Positions 27,015 to 36,566 of a stretch of 64,000 nt of DNA are shown here, one piece after another. Source of the DNA: Parvularcula marina (GTDB taxonomy: Bacteria > Pseudomonadota > Alphaproteobacteria > Caulobacterales > Parvularculaceae); NCBI RefSeq assembly GCF_003399445.1, contig NZ_QUQO01000001.1:248001-312000 (forward strand). Direction: 5' to 3'. The stretch's first letter is position 1. The number at the start of each line of letters is the position of its first letter. The notes below the pieces were generated by a model that saw only the letters and a list, made by a program, of their open reading frames with translations, was not told where the DNA came from and searched no databases. The translations under genes and the position numbers were made by a program.

Positions 27015-28040
27015 ATGAGGAAACACCAGGCCCAGAGGGGAGGCGCGGCAGCGGTCTTCCTGCGTCTCGTTGTTATGGGGCTGTTCGTCGCCGTCATCGG
27101 TGCTGGCGTCATCACCTTCGAGCTCAACCGACGCGTGGCCGAACCCGGACCGCTTGAGGAGCCCTCGATCCTGTGGATCGAACGCGGCAATGGCGTGACG
27201 ACGGTTGCGGGCAAGCTCGAAGAAATGGGCGCGATTGAGGATGACCGGCTGTTCCGGCTGGCGGGACGACTGAACAAGCTGGCGCCAGATTTGAGAGCCG
27301 GCGAGTTCGAAATCCCCGCTGGAGCCAGCGTGCGCGACATCATCCTTCTGCTGAAGGAAGGCGAGCCGCTCTTACGCTTTGTGACCATCCCGGAGGGGCG
27401 GACCTCCAAACAGGTTCTCTCGATCATCAATGAGACCGCGCTACTCGAAGGCACGCTCGAATTACCGCCCGCTGAAGGCAGCCTCCTGCCGGAGACCTAT
27501 TCCTTCCAGCGCGGCGATACCCGCACATCGATCCTGACCCGGATGGAATCCGCGCACAATGAAGTGCTCGAGGAGCTCTGGCCGGGCCGGGCCGAGGGCC
27601 TGCCATTCGAGACAATGGAAGAAGCGGTGATCCTTGCCTCAATCGTCGAGAAGGAAACAGGCATTGCCGCCGAGCGTCCGCGCGTGGCGGCTGTCTTCGT
27701 CAATCGCCTGAAGAAAGGGATGCGGCTGCAATCCGATCCGACAATCATTTACGGGCTGACCGGCGGTGAGCCGCTGGGTCGCGGGATCCGACAATCGGAG
27801 CTGAAACGCGAGACGCCCTATAATACCTACATCATTCGTGGCCTGCCGCCGACGCCGATTGCCAATCCCGGACGGGACGCTATCGCCGCTGTTCTTAACC
27901 CGGCGGATACGGATGACCTTTATTTCGTGGCCGACGGAACGGGTGGGCATGTCTTTGCCACAACCCTCCGTGACCATAATGAGAATGTACGCAAATGGCG
28001 CCAGGTCGAGGCCGAGCGCAGACGGACGGAGAACCAGTGA
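27015..28040 (+). CDS. mltG: Endolytic murein transglycosylase MltG
   Basis: This inner-membrane enzyme cuts nascent peptidoglycan chains and is thought to set their length. The 341 residues contain one N-terminal membrane helix (about 14-36), a LysM-like region, and a YceG domain with catalytic Glu212 in ASIVEKETG. LQSDPTIIYG and NTYIIRGLPPTPI are typical family blocks. It lies directly after fabF, the usual alphaproteobacterial order, and overlaps yicC by 4 bp (GTGA). Confidence 0.95.
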   Translation: MRKHQAQRGGAAAVFLRLVVMGLFVAVIGAGVITFELNRRVAEPGPLEEPSILWIERGNGVTTVAGKLEEMGAIEDDRLFRLAGRLNKLAPDLRAGEFEIPAGASVRDIILLLKEGEPLLRFVTIPEGRTSKQVLSIINETALLEGTLELPPAEGSLLPETYSFQRGDTRTSILTRMESAHNEVLEELWPGRAEGLPFETMEEAVILASIVEKETGIAAERPRVAAVFVNRLKKGMRLQSDPTIIYGLTGGEPLGRGIRQSELKRETPYNTYIIRGLPPTPIANPGRDAIAAVLNPADTDDLYFVADGTGGHVFATTLRDHNENVRKWRQVEAERRRTENQ

Positions 28041-28930
28041 CCACCAGCATGACCGGATTTGGTGCCGCCGAAGGGGCGGTGCCGTTAAGTGACGGCAAGA
28101 CGGCTGGCTGGCGCTGGGAGCTGAAAGGCGTCAATGGCAAGAGCCTCGACGTCAAGATGCGCATGCCTTCGGGTCTGGAGACGATCGAGCCGACTTTCCG
28201 TGCCATGATCACCACCAGCGTTGGCCGGGGCACGATCCATACATCGCTGCAGCTCGACCGCGCGCAGGACGAGGCGCAGCTCGTCGTCGATGAGACTGCG
28301 CTCGGCACGGTCCTCAATGCGATCAACCAGATCAGCGACAAAATCCCCTGCGATCCGCCGCGGCCCGATACGATCCTTGGTCTGAAAGGCATCCTGACCG
28401 CTGCCGAGAAAGCCCAGAGCGAAGAAGACAAAGCGGCGCTCGAAGCGGGTCTTCTGGCCGGGCTCAGCGACGCCATCGAGGCATTTAGTCTGTCGAGGAA
28501 AGCGGAAGGCAGCCAGCTTGCTGCTGTGCTTGACGATCAACTCGCCAAGATGACGGCGCTGACGGAAAAGGCAAAATCCCTTGCCGGGACGGCGCTCACG
28601 CATCACCTCGAACAGATCAGAGGGAAGATCCGTGACCTGATCGGTGACGGCATCCCCGACGAGCGGACCGAGCAGGAAGCCGTCATGATGGCCGTGAAAT
28701 CCGACATCCGCGAGGAGCTCGACCGGCTCGATGGACATCTGGCTCAGGCCCGCGAATATCTCTCCGCAGGCGGTGTGATTGGCCGCCAGCTCGATTTCCT
28801 TGCGCAGGAGCTGGGCCGGGAGGTCAATACCCTGACCTCGAAAGCCTGGACGCTGGAGATCAAGCGGATCGGCCTTGACCTCAAACTCCTGGTGGACCAG
28901 TTCCGCGAGCAGGTACAGAATATCGAATGA
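28037..28930 (+). CDS. yicC: YicC family endoribonuclease-like protein
   Basis: The 297-residue protein belongs to the YicC/YloC family. It starts (GTG) TTSMTGFGAAEG, the conserved N-terminal block. The family C-terminus ELGREVNTLTSKAWTLEIKRIGLDLKLLVDQFREQVQNIE is complete. Members have been described as endoribonucleases acting on RNA in stress. GTG at 28037 overlaps the mltG stop and follows GGAG, so it is preferred to ATG at 28049. Its stop overlaps the gmk start by 4 bp. Confidence 0.93.
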   Translation: MTTSMTGFGAAEGAVPLSDGKTAGWRWELKGVNGKSLDVKMRMPSGLETIEPTFRAMITTSVGRGTIHTSLQLDRAQDEAQLVVDETALGTVLNAINQISDKIPCDPPRPDTILGLKGILTAAEKAQSEEDKAALEAGLLAGLSDAIEAFSLSRKAEGSQLAAVLDDQLAKMTALTEKAKSLAGTALTHHLEQIRGKIRDLIGDGIPDERTEQEAVMMAVKSDIREELDRLDGHLAQAREYLSAGGVIGRQLDFLAQELGREVNTLTSKAWTLEIKRIGLDLKLLVDQFREQVQNIE

Positions 28931-29574
28931 CTTCTTCCGTTTCCATCGCCCGTCGCGGCATGCTCTTCGTTGTTTCCAGTCCTTCCGGGGCAGGAAAGAC
29001 GACCCTCTCACGACGCCTTCTTGAAGCGGACAAGGATATCGATATCTCGATTTCCTTCACGACCCGCCCGATGCGACCGGGCGAGAAGGACGGCGTTGAT
29101 TATTCCTTTGTTGGCGAGAACACATTCCTTCGTATGCAGAAGGATGGCGAATTCCTTGAATCAGCTAAGGTCTTTGACAACTGGTACGGCACGCCAAAGG
29201 GCCCCGTCATGACCGCGATAGAGGAGGGCCGCGATGTCCTCTTTGATATTGACTGGCAGGGCGCCCAGCAGCTTGCCGAAGTCGTGCGCGGCGATCTCGT
29301 CACCGTCTTCATCCTGCCGCCGTCCCGTCAGGCGCTGTTCGAGCGTCTGAAAAACCGGGCGCAGGATTCAGATGAAGTTGTTGCCAAACGCATGTCGCAG
29401 GCTGACCACGAAATCTCTCACTATGCGGAATATGGCTATGTGATCGTCAATCACGATCTGGAACTGGCGAGCCGCCAGCTACTAGCCATCCTCCATGCCG
29501 AGCGCCTGCGCCGCCGCCGCCAAACGGGTTTGCGGGATTTCGTTCAGTCGATGATCGGTGAAGACGGCGCCTGA
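28927..29574 (+). CDS. gmk: Guanylate kinase
   Basis: It phosphorylates GMP to GDP. The 215-residue enzyme carries the P-loop SSPSGAGKTT (17-26), the GMP-binding segment TTRPMRPGEKDGVDYSF and DIDWQGAQQL. It is translationally coupled to yicC through an ATGA overlap. The next gene is convergent and its stop codon starts on the very next base. Confidence 0.97.
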   Translation: MTSSVSIARRGMLFVVSSPSGAGKTTLSRRLLEADKDIDISISFTTRPMRPGEKDGVDYSFVGENTFLRMQKDGEFLESAKVFDNWYGTPKGPVMTAIEEGRDVLFDIDWQGAQQLAEVVRGDLVTVFILPPSRQALFERLKNRAQDSDEVVAKRMSQADHEISHYAEYGYVIVNHDLELASRQLLAILHAERLRRRRQTGLRDFVQSMIGEDGA

Positions 29575-31068
29575 TCAGCGCCGTTTCAGCCCGCCAAGCA
29601 CGCCCCGGATAAGCTCTCTTATCAGCGTACTCGTACCAGTCCTGACGGCCTGATTAACCGCCTTTTCCGTCGAGCTCATACGGCGGGAGCGGCTGCGGCT
29701 GGACGTTGTCTTCGTCTTCCTGCTGCGCTCCTTCTCCTTTGCGGCCCGTTTCTCTGCCGCTTCGGCTTCTTCCGCTGCGCGTTCTGCTCGTTCAGCCAAG
29801 ATGTCAGCAGCGGAGTGTCGGTCGATGGCCTCATCATAGATTCGCCCGAGTCCGTCCTCTTTCATGATCGCAGCGCGCTCAGCATTCGTTGCCGGGCCGA
29901 GCCGTGAGGAGGGCGGGCGAATTAGGGTGCGTTCCACCTCTGCCGGGACCCCTTTTTTAAGGAGTGTACTGACGAGTGCTTCACCGATCCCGAGTTCGGT
30001 GATCACATCGACACTGTTAAAATCGGGATTGGGGCGGAAGGTCTCCGCCGCCGCCCGGACAGCACGGCGTTCTTTGGGCGTATAGGCGCGCAAGGCATGC
30101 TGGACGCGGTTGCCGAGCTGCCGCGAGACGCTGTCGGGCACATCGAGCGGGCTTTGCGTTGAGAAGTAGACCCCGACACCTTTTGAGCGGATCAGCCGGA
30201 CGACCTGTTCGATCCGATCAAGAAGGGCAGGCGGGGCATCGTCGAACAGAAGGTGCGCTTCATCAAAGAAGAAAACGAGGATCGGTTTTTCCGGGTCACC
30301 GATCTCGGGCAGCTCTTCGAACAACTCGGAAAGAAGCCATAAAAGGAAGGTCGCATAGAGTTTCGGCGTCATCATCAGTCGGTCGGCGGCGAGGATATTC
30401 ACATGCCCACGGCCATCGCGCGTGGTACGGAAGAAATCATTGAGGTCGAGCCGGGGCTCGCCGAAAAAATGCTTTGCACCCTGATCCTCAAGCTGGAGGA
30501 GGCGCCGCTGGATGGCGGCGACGGATGCTGCCGACACATTGCCATATCTCGCGGACAGCTCGGCCCGCCGTTCAGCTACATTGGTGAGGAGGGCGCGAAG
30601 GTCTTCAAGATCGAGAAGCGGCAGGCCTTCTTCATCGGCAACGCGGAAGGTGACGGCAAGCACACCTTCCTGTGTCGGGTTCAGCTCCAGCATCTGAGAG
30701 AGAAGGAGCGGCCCCATCTCCGTGACGGTTGCGCGAACCGGATGGCCTTTCTCCCCGAAGAGATCCCAGAAGACGACCGGCATGGCAGCCGGGCCATATC
30801 CGTCGAGGCCGATTTGCTCCGCGCGGGAATAAAGGAATTCCTTCTCAGTCTCGGCACCTTCGACCGCCAGACCGGAGAGGTCACCTTTCACATCGGCAAC
30901 GAAGACCGGCACCCCGGCATTCGAGAATCCTTCCGTCATGATCTGTAAGGTGACGGTTTTCCCGGTGCCCGTCGCGCCGGAGATCAGCCCATGCCGGTTG
31001 GCATATTTCAGGGCCAGTTCGACATCCTGATCACTGGCGCCGAGAAAGATTTTCCCATCTTCGCTCAT
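29575..31068 (-). CDS. HerA-like ATPase (DUF853 family)
   Basis: The 497-residue protein has Walker A GATGTGKTVTLQ near residue 30 and Walker B ILVFFFDEAHLLFDD near 265. An arginine-finger-like region (LGNRVQHALRAYTPKERRAV) follows. This matches the cytoplasmic HerA/FtsK-related helicase-like proteins annotated DUF853. The last ~80 residues are rich in Lys, Arg, Ala and Glu (coiled coil, then a basic RSRSRR tail). Its cellular role is not established. It is convergent with gmk and has no space between the stops. Confidence 0.88.
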   Translation of the reverse strand: MSEDGKIFLGASDQDVELALKYANRHGLISGATGTGKTVTLQIMTEGFSNAGVPVFVADVKGDLSGLAVEGAETEKEFLYSRAEQIGLDGYGPAAMPVVFWDLFGEKGHPVRATVTEMGPLLLSQMLELNPTQEGVLAVTFRVADEEGLPLLDLEDLRALLTNVAERRAELSARYGNVSAASVAAIQRRLLQLEDQGAKHFFGEPRLDLNDFFRTTRDGRGHVNILAADRLMMTPKLYATFLLWLLSELFEELPEIGDPEKPILVFFFDEAHLLFDDAPPALLDRIEQVVRLIRSKGVGVYFSTQSPLDVPDSVSRQLGNRVQHALRAYTPKERRAVRAAAETFRPNPDFNSVDVITELGIGEALVSTLLKKGVPAEVERTLIRPPSSRLGPATNAERAAIMKEDGLGRIYDEAIDRHSAADILAERAERAAEEAEAAEKRAAKEKERSRKTKTTSSRSRSRRMSSTEKAVNQAVRTGTSTLIRELIRGVLGGLKRR

Positions 31069-31185
31069 CTGTCTGCCTTTTTATGTCCTCTATTGGGACT
31101 TTATTCCCGTCGTCAGCCCAGCATGCAACGGCTTCTTAAGACTCCTCGGCGAACATGACGAACAAATGGCAAAGGCAGGAATGGT

Positions 31186-31533
31186 ATGGGCCAGCTCTCG
31201 ATGATCGATGTAAAACACCTCGACCGTTATGTTGCGGGTGATCGGGCATTGCGCGATGAAATTCTCGCGATCTACGAGGAGCAGGTTGAAACCTGGGTCA
31301 GCATGCTGGACCCGACCGCCGGTGATGATGCCTGGCGGGATGCCGCACATGCCCTTAAAGGCGCCAGCCGTGGAGTGGGGGCATGGGAGCTTGGCGATCT
31401 CTGTGCCAGCGCCGAAGAAATGATTGGCGGCGCAGCGGATGTCACCAAGCGGTCTGAAGTCGTTACGCGCCTTCGCGAAATCCTGACCGCCACGATTGAC
31501 GATGTGCGCCGTCTGCGGACGGTTCAAGTCTGA
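31186..31533 (+). CDS. Histidine phosphotransfer (Hpt) domain protein
   Basis: The 115-residue four-helix protein has the phosphorylatable His55 in AAHALKGASRGVGAWEL, the Hpt signature. It would relay phosphate between a hybrid kinase and a response regulator. Neither partner is in the window. ATG at 31186 follows GCAGGAATGGT. Its 3' end overlaps the convergent fni gene by 10 bp. Confidence 0.85.
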   Translation: MGQLSMIDVKHLDRYVAGDRALRDEILAIYEEQVETWVSMLDPTAGDDAWRDAAHALKGASRGVGAWELGDLCASAEEMIGGAADVTKRSEVVTRLREILTATIDDVRRLRTVQV

Positions 31534-32555
31534 GCTTCGAGCTTAGCCTGTCTGAGGGCTGCAAGGCCCGATGACCCCGTCACAAAACAGGTCACTTTCA
31601 ACGTTTCAATGAGCCGGGTGAAATGCCCGATCACTTCGTCTGTGCTGTTGACGGCTGCGCCGAGTGTGGCGGCCGCTTGACCGACTATGTCAGCTCCCAG
31701 ACGAATGGCTTTTGCCGCCTCGACCCCATCACGAATGCCGCCTGAGGCGATCAGCGTCGCCTTGGGGGCCATAAGCCGCGCGTCGTGAATGGCTTTCGCG
31801 GTCGGGATGCCCCATTCGGTGAAGGCGGCAGCCAGCGCTTCGTCCGCCTTGCCGCGATAACCCTCGACCCGTGCCCAGTTGGTGCCGCCGGCGCCGGCGA
31901 CATCGATCGTGCAAACGCCCGCCCCGACGAGGCGATTTACGACCTGTGCGGAGAGACCAAAGCCGACTTCCTTCACCGCAATAGGCAAGCCCGCACGGCA
32001 GAGCCGCTCAATCCCCTTGAGAACGCCACGCCAGTCTCGATCGCCGCCCGGCTGAATCGCTTCCTGGAGCGGGTTAAGATGGATGAAGAGCCCATCCGCC
32101 TCAATCATGTCGATTGCGCGGCGGGCAAGATCGACGCCTTCCTCGCTCCGGATCTGGGCCGCGCCGAGATTGCCAATCAGCGGCACGGACGGCGCAAGTT
32201 TCCGTAACTCCCGCGTCATGCCGGCCGAACCCTGTTCTTCCAGCGCGATCCGCTGGGAGCCAATGGCGAAAGCAAGGCCGAGTTCCTCGGCGGCTTCGGC
32301 GAGATGACGATTGATGCCCTCGGCATGATGCGGCCCGCCGGTCATCGAGCTGATCAGGACGGGCGCTTTTATCGCGCGACCGAACAGCTTCGCTGAGAGA
32401 TCGATCTCATCGAGCGAGAGTTCGGGCAGCGCGTTGTGAATGAAGCGGATGCGCTCAAATTCGGTCGTCAGTTTCGCAAAACCGACATCCTGGCCGAGCA
32501 CGATGTCGATATGATCCGATTTGCGCCGGGCGATATCCGGGGATTTGTCACTCAT
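31524..32555 (-). CDS. fni: Type 2 isopentenyl-diphosphate delta-isomerase
   Basis: This FMN- and NADPH-dependent enzyme interconverts IPP and DMAPP. The 343 residues show RKSDHIDIVL near the start, SSMTGG (FMN binding), the catalytic Gln region NPLQEAIQPGGD, KEVGFG, VAGAGGTNWARVE and ASGGIRDG. It neighbours the divergent polyprenyl synthase, which fits an isoprenoid pair supplying quinone tails, carotenoids or undecaprenol. Confidence 0.95.
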   Translation of the reverse strand: MSDKSPDIARRKSDHIDIVLGQDVGFAKLTTEFERIRFIHNALPELSLDEIDLSAKLFGRAIKAPVLISSMTGGPHHAEGINRHLAEAAEELGLAFAIGSQRIALEEQGSAGMTRELRKLAPSVPLIGNLGAAQIRSEEGVDLARRAIDMIEADGLFIHLNPLQEAIQPGGDRDWRGVLKGIERLCRAGLPIAVKEVGFGLSAQVVNRLVGAGVCTIDVAGAGGTNWARVEGYRGKADEALAAAFTEWGIPTAKAIHDARLMAPKATLIASGGIRDGVEAAKAIRLGADIVGQAAATLGAAVNSTDEVIGHFTRLIETLKVTCFVTGSSGLAALRQAKLEAQT

Positions 32556-32681
32556 GCGCCTAGTCTTAGCGCGGTGCGGGGGGCGGCGTTAAGAGGCTGT
32601 GCGGCTTTGCCTTTATGTCCGCTTCGCGGCATATTGGGGACTGGCGAGGAGAGCCGCCATCTGGCGGGAAAGACCTGATTG

Positions 32682-33599
32682 ATGAGTGTTTCCATCATGG
32701 TTGGGAAAAGCGGGGACAATCCGGCGACGCCGGATTTCCAGCAGATGCGCGATGCCGTGGAGACGCGGCTTGGCGACATGGTGCCGCCCGGCACGGGTCC
32801 AGCAGAAGCCGCGCGCCACAGCCTGCTTGCGCCCGGCAAGAGGTTGCGCGCGATTCTGACCATGATTGCCGCCGAGGAATGCGGCGGTGACGCCCGATCC
32901 GCGCTCGATGCGGCTTGCGCTGTTGAAATGGTGCATACGGCCAGTCTCGTTTTCGATGATCTGCCCGCGATGGATGATGCCGAGCTGCGCCGGGGGGTGA
33001 AGACCCCGCATGTGCTTTACGGGGTAGACGTTGCAATTCTGGCCGGGATCGGTCTTCTCAATGGCGCTTTCGGCGCGATTGCGGGGTCGGTCAGCCTGAA
33101 TGATGCCCAGAAGACAAAGATGACGCGGATCCTTTCCGATGCGGTTGGATGGTCGGGTCTTGTTGGTGGGCAGGCACTCGATCTCACCTCAGGGCAGAAT
33201 GCCGCCAGCCTTGAAGAAATCCATGACGGCAAGACAGGTGTTCTTTTCGAGGCGGCCGTTCTTTGCGGGGCCGTCGTTGGAGATGTATTCGAAAAAATGG
33301 AGCCCGGATTTCGGGCTTATGCGACGTCACTTGGGCGGGCCTATCAGGCCTTTGACGATATTCTCGATCAGGTGGCTGATGACCGGCTGGCTGGCAAAAG
33401 CACGGCACGCGACGACGGCAAGCTGACCGCCCTGACTGGCAAAGAGGGGCTTGAGGACGCGCTGGGGAGTGCTGCCCAGCATCTTGATGCGGCAAAACTG
33501 GCCCTGCCGGTGCCTGCAAATCAGGCCTCGCCGCTGCGTCTCTTTGCAGACAGCATTTACGAGCATTTCAAGACGACCTTCGCCAAAGCCGCAGGTTGA
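32682..33599 (+). CDS. crtE: Polyprenyl diphosphate synthase, probably geranylgeranyl diphosphate synthase
   Basis: The 305-residue trans-isoprenyl synthase has the first Asp-rich motif FDDLPAMDDAELRRG and the second DDILDQVADD. The surrounding blocks EMVHTASLVFDDLPAMDD and LYGVDVAILAGIGLLNGAFG resemble carotenoid-type CrtE more than farnesyl synthase IspA. Product length cannot be fixed from this, and IspA remains possible. Start ATG at 32682 has only a weak ribosome site; 32697 is an alternative. It is divergent from fni. No other carotenoid gene is in the window. Confidence 0.75.
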   Translation: MSVSIMVGKSGDNPATPDFQQMRDAVETRLGDMVPPGTGPAEAARHSLLAPGKRLRAILTMIAAEECGGDARSALDAACAVEMVHTASLVFDDLPAMDDAELRRGVKTPHVLYGVDVAILAGIGLLNGAFGAIAGSVSLNDAQKTKMTRILSDAVGWSGLVGGQALDLTSGQNAASLEEIHDGKTGVLFEAAVLCGAVVGDVFEKMEPGFRAYATSLGRAYQAFDDILDQVADDRLAGKSTARDDGKLTALTGKEGLEDALGSAAQHLDAAKLALPVPANQASPLRLFADSIYEHFKTTFAKAAG

Positions 33600-33611
33600 A
33601 CCGATAAGTCC

Positions 33612-34364
33612 TTAAGCGGAGCGTTTAGCCGCCCATGCCTGCCGGGCTTCGGCGCTGGGAAAGGCGAGGACTTCGGCGACGTGACCGCTCGACGGACAAA
33701 GTGTCATCAGCGGGCAGCGCTGACAGGCAGGCTTGCCGCGCTGGCAGACAGTGGCTGCGAGACGCCCCAGTCCATGAGAGAGGCTGGCCATCTGGGCACC
33801 GGACCAGTCAGCCGGGGCACCTTCCATGACTTCACGCGGGACCGCTGAAAGAGGGGTGCCCTGCGGGCAGAGCCCGAGCCGCCGCATCGGGCGCACATTC
33901 TCGCGGTCAACAGCGAGTGACGGACGCTCCAAGGTTGAGAATGCAAGAACGGCGGACGCCACCGACAGGCTGACACCGGGCAGGGCGGCAAGCCAGATGC
34001 GCGCCGCGTCGGTCGACATCTCCGCCAGATGGTCGAGATCGAGCTCGCCATGCTCGGCTTCGATCGCTTTGAGAATTTCGGGGATGGCCCGCGCCTTTTT
34101 CTCCCGGTCCGGCAGGCCGATAAATAGCGCCTCTAGGTCGCGCGGCTCGGCATCGCGCAAGCGCGCCCAGCTGGGATAGACCGCCTGAAGCCGGTCAAAG
34201 ACAGCCAGCCCCACCGAGGGAGCTGCGCCCTGCGCCACCACCATGAAGATGAGTTGCCGCATGGCATCGCGTTTGTGCCGGGTCGCCCGTCCATAGGACC
34301 GCTCGAGGCGGTCGAGGATGACGGGCAGGTCCGCATTCTGGGTAAATGTGAGCGACGTTTGCAT
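33612..34364 (-). CDS. Endonuclease III-family DNA glycosylase with 4Fe-4S cluster
   Basis: The 250-residue HhH-GPD protein has the helix-hairpin-helix LPGVSLSVASAVLAF, the conserved catalytic Asp in LAVDREN and an iron-sulfur loop with perfect spacing C-x6-C-x2-C-x5-C (Cys207, 214, 217, 223). The Lys of EndoIII needed for its AP-lyase step is Ser here, as in MutY-type monofunctional glycosylases, although no MutY adenine domain is present. The start at 34364 follows only GGACTC; the long open frame upstream is not coding. An exact LexA box lies 15-29 bp upstream, so SOS induction is likely. Confidence 0.85.
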   Translation of the reverse strand: MQTSLTFTQNADLPVILDRLERSYGRATRHKRDAMRQLIFMVVAQGAAPSVGLAVFDRLQAVYPSWARLRDAEPRDLEALFIGLPDREKKARAIPEILKAIEAEHGELDLDHLAEMSTDAARIWLAALPGVSLSVASAVLAFSTLERPSLAVDRENVRPMRRLGLCPQGTPLSAVPREVMEGAPADWSGAQMASLSHGLGRLAATVCQRGKPACQRCPLMTLCPSSGHVAEVLAFPSAEARQAWAAKRSA

Positions 34365-34378
34365 GAGTCCATCATAGT

Positions 34379-34393
34379 GAACAGAAAAAGAAC
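34379..34393 (-). promoter_or_regulatory. LexA box (GTTC-N7-GTTC) upstream of the DNA glycosylase
   Basis: On the minus strand GTTC TTTTTCT GTTC is an exact copy of the alphaproteobacterial LexA direct repeat. It lies just before the glycosylase start. A second near-match GTTT CTTTAAT GTTC (34403-34417, plus strand) is adjacent, making a possible double site. Confidence 0.8.
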
Positions 34394-34487
34394 ACGCAAG
34401 ATGTTTCTTTAATGTTCTCCTCTTGCCTTGCGGATGAGGGCTCAGTAGGTCTCGTTCTGATAATAGCTCGCAACAAACCGGACGCCG

Positions 34488-35048
34488 ATGCTCAAGAATT
34501 CTCGCGCCGCCTATGGCTGGATCGCCATCGGACTTCACTGGATCTCCGCGGTCGGGGTGATCACGATGTATGTGCTCGGCGAGAGGATCGAGCATGCGAA
34601 AGAGGACGGCGCGGCACGCGAGGTCATTCTCTCCGCGATCCGGCTTCACCAGTCGATCGGCGTCCTGTTCCTGTTCTTCCTCGCCGCCTTCGTCATCCAG
34701 TTTTTCCTGCAGAAAAGACCGTCCGAATACGAACAGCATCCCTATCTGGTGCTGTTGTCAAAATGGGTGAAGCGGCTCTGGATCCTGATGATCTGCTGTC
34801 AGATCCTGACGGGGCCGTTCCTTGCCTGGACGGGCGGGCGGCCTTTGCGGGTCTTTGACTGGTTTGTGCTGGAAAGCCCGATGGAGCGGATCGGCTGGCT
34901 GCATGAAGGGCTTGAGACGATTCACGCCTATGCGCCGAACCTGTTCTGGCCACTGATCGTTCTGCATGTCGTCGGGGCGCTCAAGCACCTCGTCATCGAC
35001 AAGGATGGCACGATGAAGCGAATGATCTGGCCGCAGAAAGAGGCGTAG
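34488..35048 (+). CDS. Cytochrome b561
   Basis: The 186-residue inner-membrane protein has four helices and binds two hemes b. Likely ligands are His17 (GLHW), the His in IRLHQSIG, the His in LHEGLETIH and the His in VLHVVGALKH. The family moves electrons from the quinone pool, for example to oxygen radicals. ATG at 34488 has a weak ribosome site (GGAC). It is divergent from the LexA-boxed glycosylase and convergent with trmFO. Confidence 0.92.
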   Translation: MLKNSRAAYGWIAIGLHWISAVGVITMYVLGERIEHAKEDGAAREVILSAIRLHQSIGVLFLFFLAAFVIQFFLQKRPSEYEQHPYLVLLSKWVKRLWILMICCQILTGPFLAWTGGRPLRVFDWFVLESPMERIGWLHEGLETIHAYAPNLFWPLIVLHVVGALKHLVIDKDGTMKRMIWPQKEA

Positions 35049-35051
35049 CGG

Positions 35052-36434
35052 TCAGGCTGCCTTTGCCTGACCGAGCCATTGGGCAAGGTCTTCGAGGGCT
35101 CGCGCGCTCATCAGCCTCTTCTTGGCACGGCCTTTTTCCTTGCCGCGCAGGCGCTTGCCCTCAGCGTCACGGGACGGCGCGGTCATTTCCGGGAAGAGGC
35201 CGAAATTGACATTCATCGGCTGAAAGCTGCCCTTGCCGCCATCGATATGGCCTTCGGTGATATGGAAGTGGAGGGCCCCGAGCGCGGTCGTGCGCGGCGG
35301 AAGGGACGGGGTGCCGCCCTTGGCTTCGGCCGCCGCAAAACGCCCCGTCAGCAGCCCGATAGCAGCGCTTTCAAGATAGCCCTCAACGCCCGTGATCTGC
35401 CCGGCAAAGCGCAGGCCCGGCCGTGATTTGACGGCAAGGTCAGTCCCGAGAATCTTCGGCGAATTGAGGAAGGTGTTCCGGTGAATGCCGCCGAGACGGG
35501 CGAATTGCGCATTCTCAAGCCCCGGTATCATCCGGAAGACCTCCGACTGCGCCCCATATTTCAGCTTCGTCTGGAAGCCCACCATATTATAGAGCGTGCC
35601 GAGGGCATTATCCTGCCGCAGCTGGACGACCGCGTGAGGTTTCACGTCCTTATGCGGATTGGTGAGGCCGACCGGCTTCATCGGCCCGAAGCGTAAGGTC
35701 TCTCGGCCCCGTTCGGCCATCACCTCGACCGGCAGGCAGCCCTCGAAATAGGGTGTGTCTTTTTCCCAGTCCTTGAACTCGGTTTTCTCGCCCGCGATCA
35801 GCGCATCGAGAAAGGCGTTATACTCACCCTCGTCCATGGCGAGGTTGATATAGTCTTTGCCCGTCCCGCCGGGGCCCGGCTTGTCATAGCGGGACTGGAA
35901 CCATGCCTTGTCGAAGTCGATCGATTCCTTATGGATGATCGGCGCGATGGCATCGAAGAAGGCGAGGTCATCGTCTCCGGCAACTTCCTTGATCGCATCG
36001 GCGAGCGCGCCGGAGGTGAGGGGGCCGGTCGCGATGATGGCATTGCTCCCGGGCTCGGGCAAGGCGGTGATCTCCTCACGGAGGATCGTGATGTTCGGAT
36101 GCGCCTCAAGCGCGTCGGTCACGGCCTGGGAGAATCCGTCCCGGTCAACGGCGAGGGCTCCGCCGGCGGGCACCTGATGGGCGTCCGCGCATTTGAGGAT
36201 CAGCGAACCACAACGCCGCATCTCTTCATGAAGGAGGCCGACTGCGTTGGTTTCGGCATCATCCGAGCGGAAGGAGTTCGAGCAGACAAGTTCCGCGCAG
36301 AGCCCAGTCTGGTGCGCGTCGGTGCCTTTGACGGGCCGCATTTCGTGAAGGGTGACGGTCGCGCCAGCTTCGGCGGCCTGCCAGGCGGCCTCTGACCCTG
36401 CAAGCCCGGCGCCAATGATCGTGATATCTGTCAT
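35052..36434 (-). CDS. trmFO: tRNA (uracil-54,C5)-methyltransferase, folate/FAD-dependent
   Basis: It makes ribothymidine at tRNA position 54 using methylenetetrahydrofolate and FADH2. The 460-residue protein starts with the FAD loop [13 protein letters not shown], then [26 protein letters not shown], and the catalytic-Cys region [16 protein letters not shown] basic tail (KGRAKKR) precedes the C-terminal helix. Its stop lies 3 bp from the convergent cytochrome b561 stop. Confidence 0.96.
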   Translation of the reverse strand: MTDITIIGAGLAGSEAAWQAAEAGATVTLHEMRPVKGTDAHQTGLCAELVCSNSFRSDDAETNAVGLLHEEMRRCGSLILKCADAHQVPAGGALAVDRDGFSQAVTDALEAHPNITILREEITALPEPGSNAIIATGPLTSGALADAIKEVAGDDDLAFFDAIAPIIHKESIDFDKAWFQSRYDKPGPGGTGKDYINLAMDEGEYNAFLDALIAGEKTEFKDWEKDTPYFEGCLPVEVMAERGRETLRFGPMKPVGLTNPHKDVKPHAVVQLRQDNALGTLYNMVGFQTKLKYGAQSEVFRMIPGLENAQFARLGGIHRNTFLNSPKILGTDLAVKSRPGLRFAGQITGVEGYLESAAIGLLTGRFAAAEAKGGTPSLPPRTTALGALHFHITEGHIDGGKGSFQPMNVNFGLFPEMTAPSRDAEGKRLRGKEKGRAKKRLMSARALEDLAQWLGQAKAA

Positions 36435-36566
36435 GGCGCCTCAATAAGGGCGGCAGGCCTCCGGTTTCAATGGGGTCAATCGCGTGACAGTCATTGCAGG
36501 CCATTCTTGGCGAAAGAACCGAAATGACCGAGAAGGGCGACACTCAGGATCATCCCGGAGGGGTTC

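Noticed and set aside
33612-34739. A 375-residue form of the DNA glycosylase
   Set aside because: The extra N-terminal part crosses the LexA box and the divergent cytochrome b561 gene and is unlike the family; ATG at 34364 gives a normal protein.
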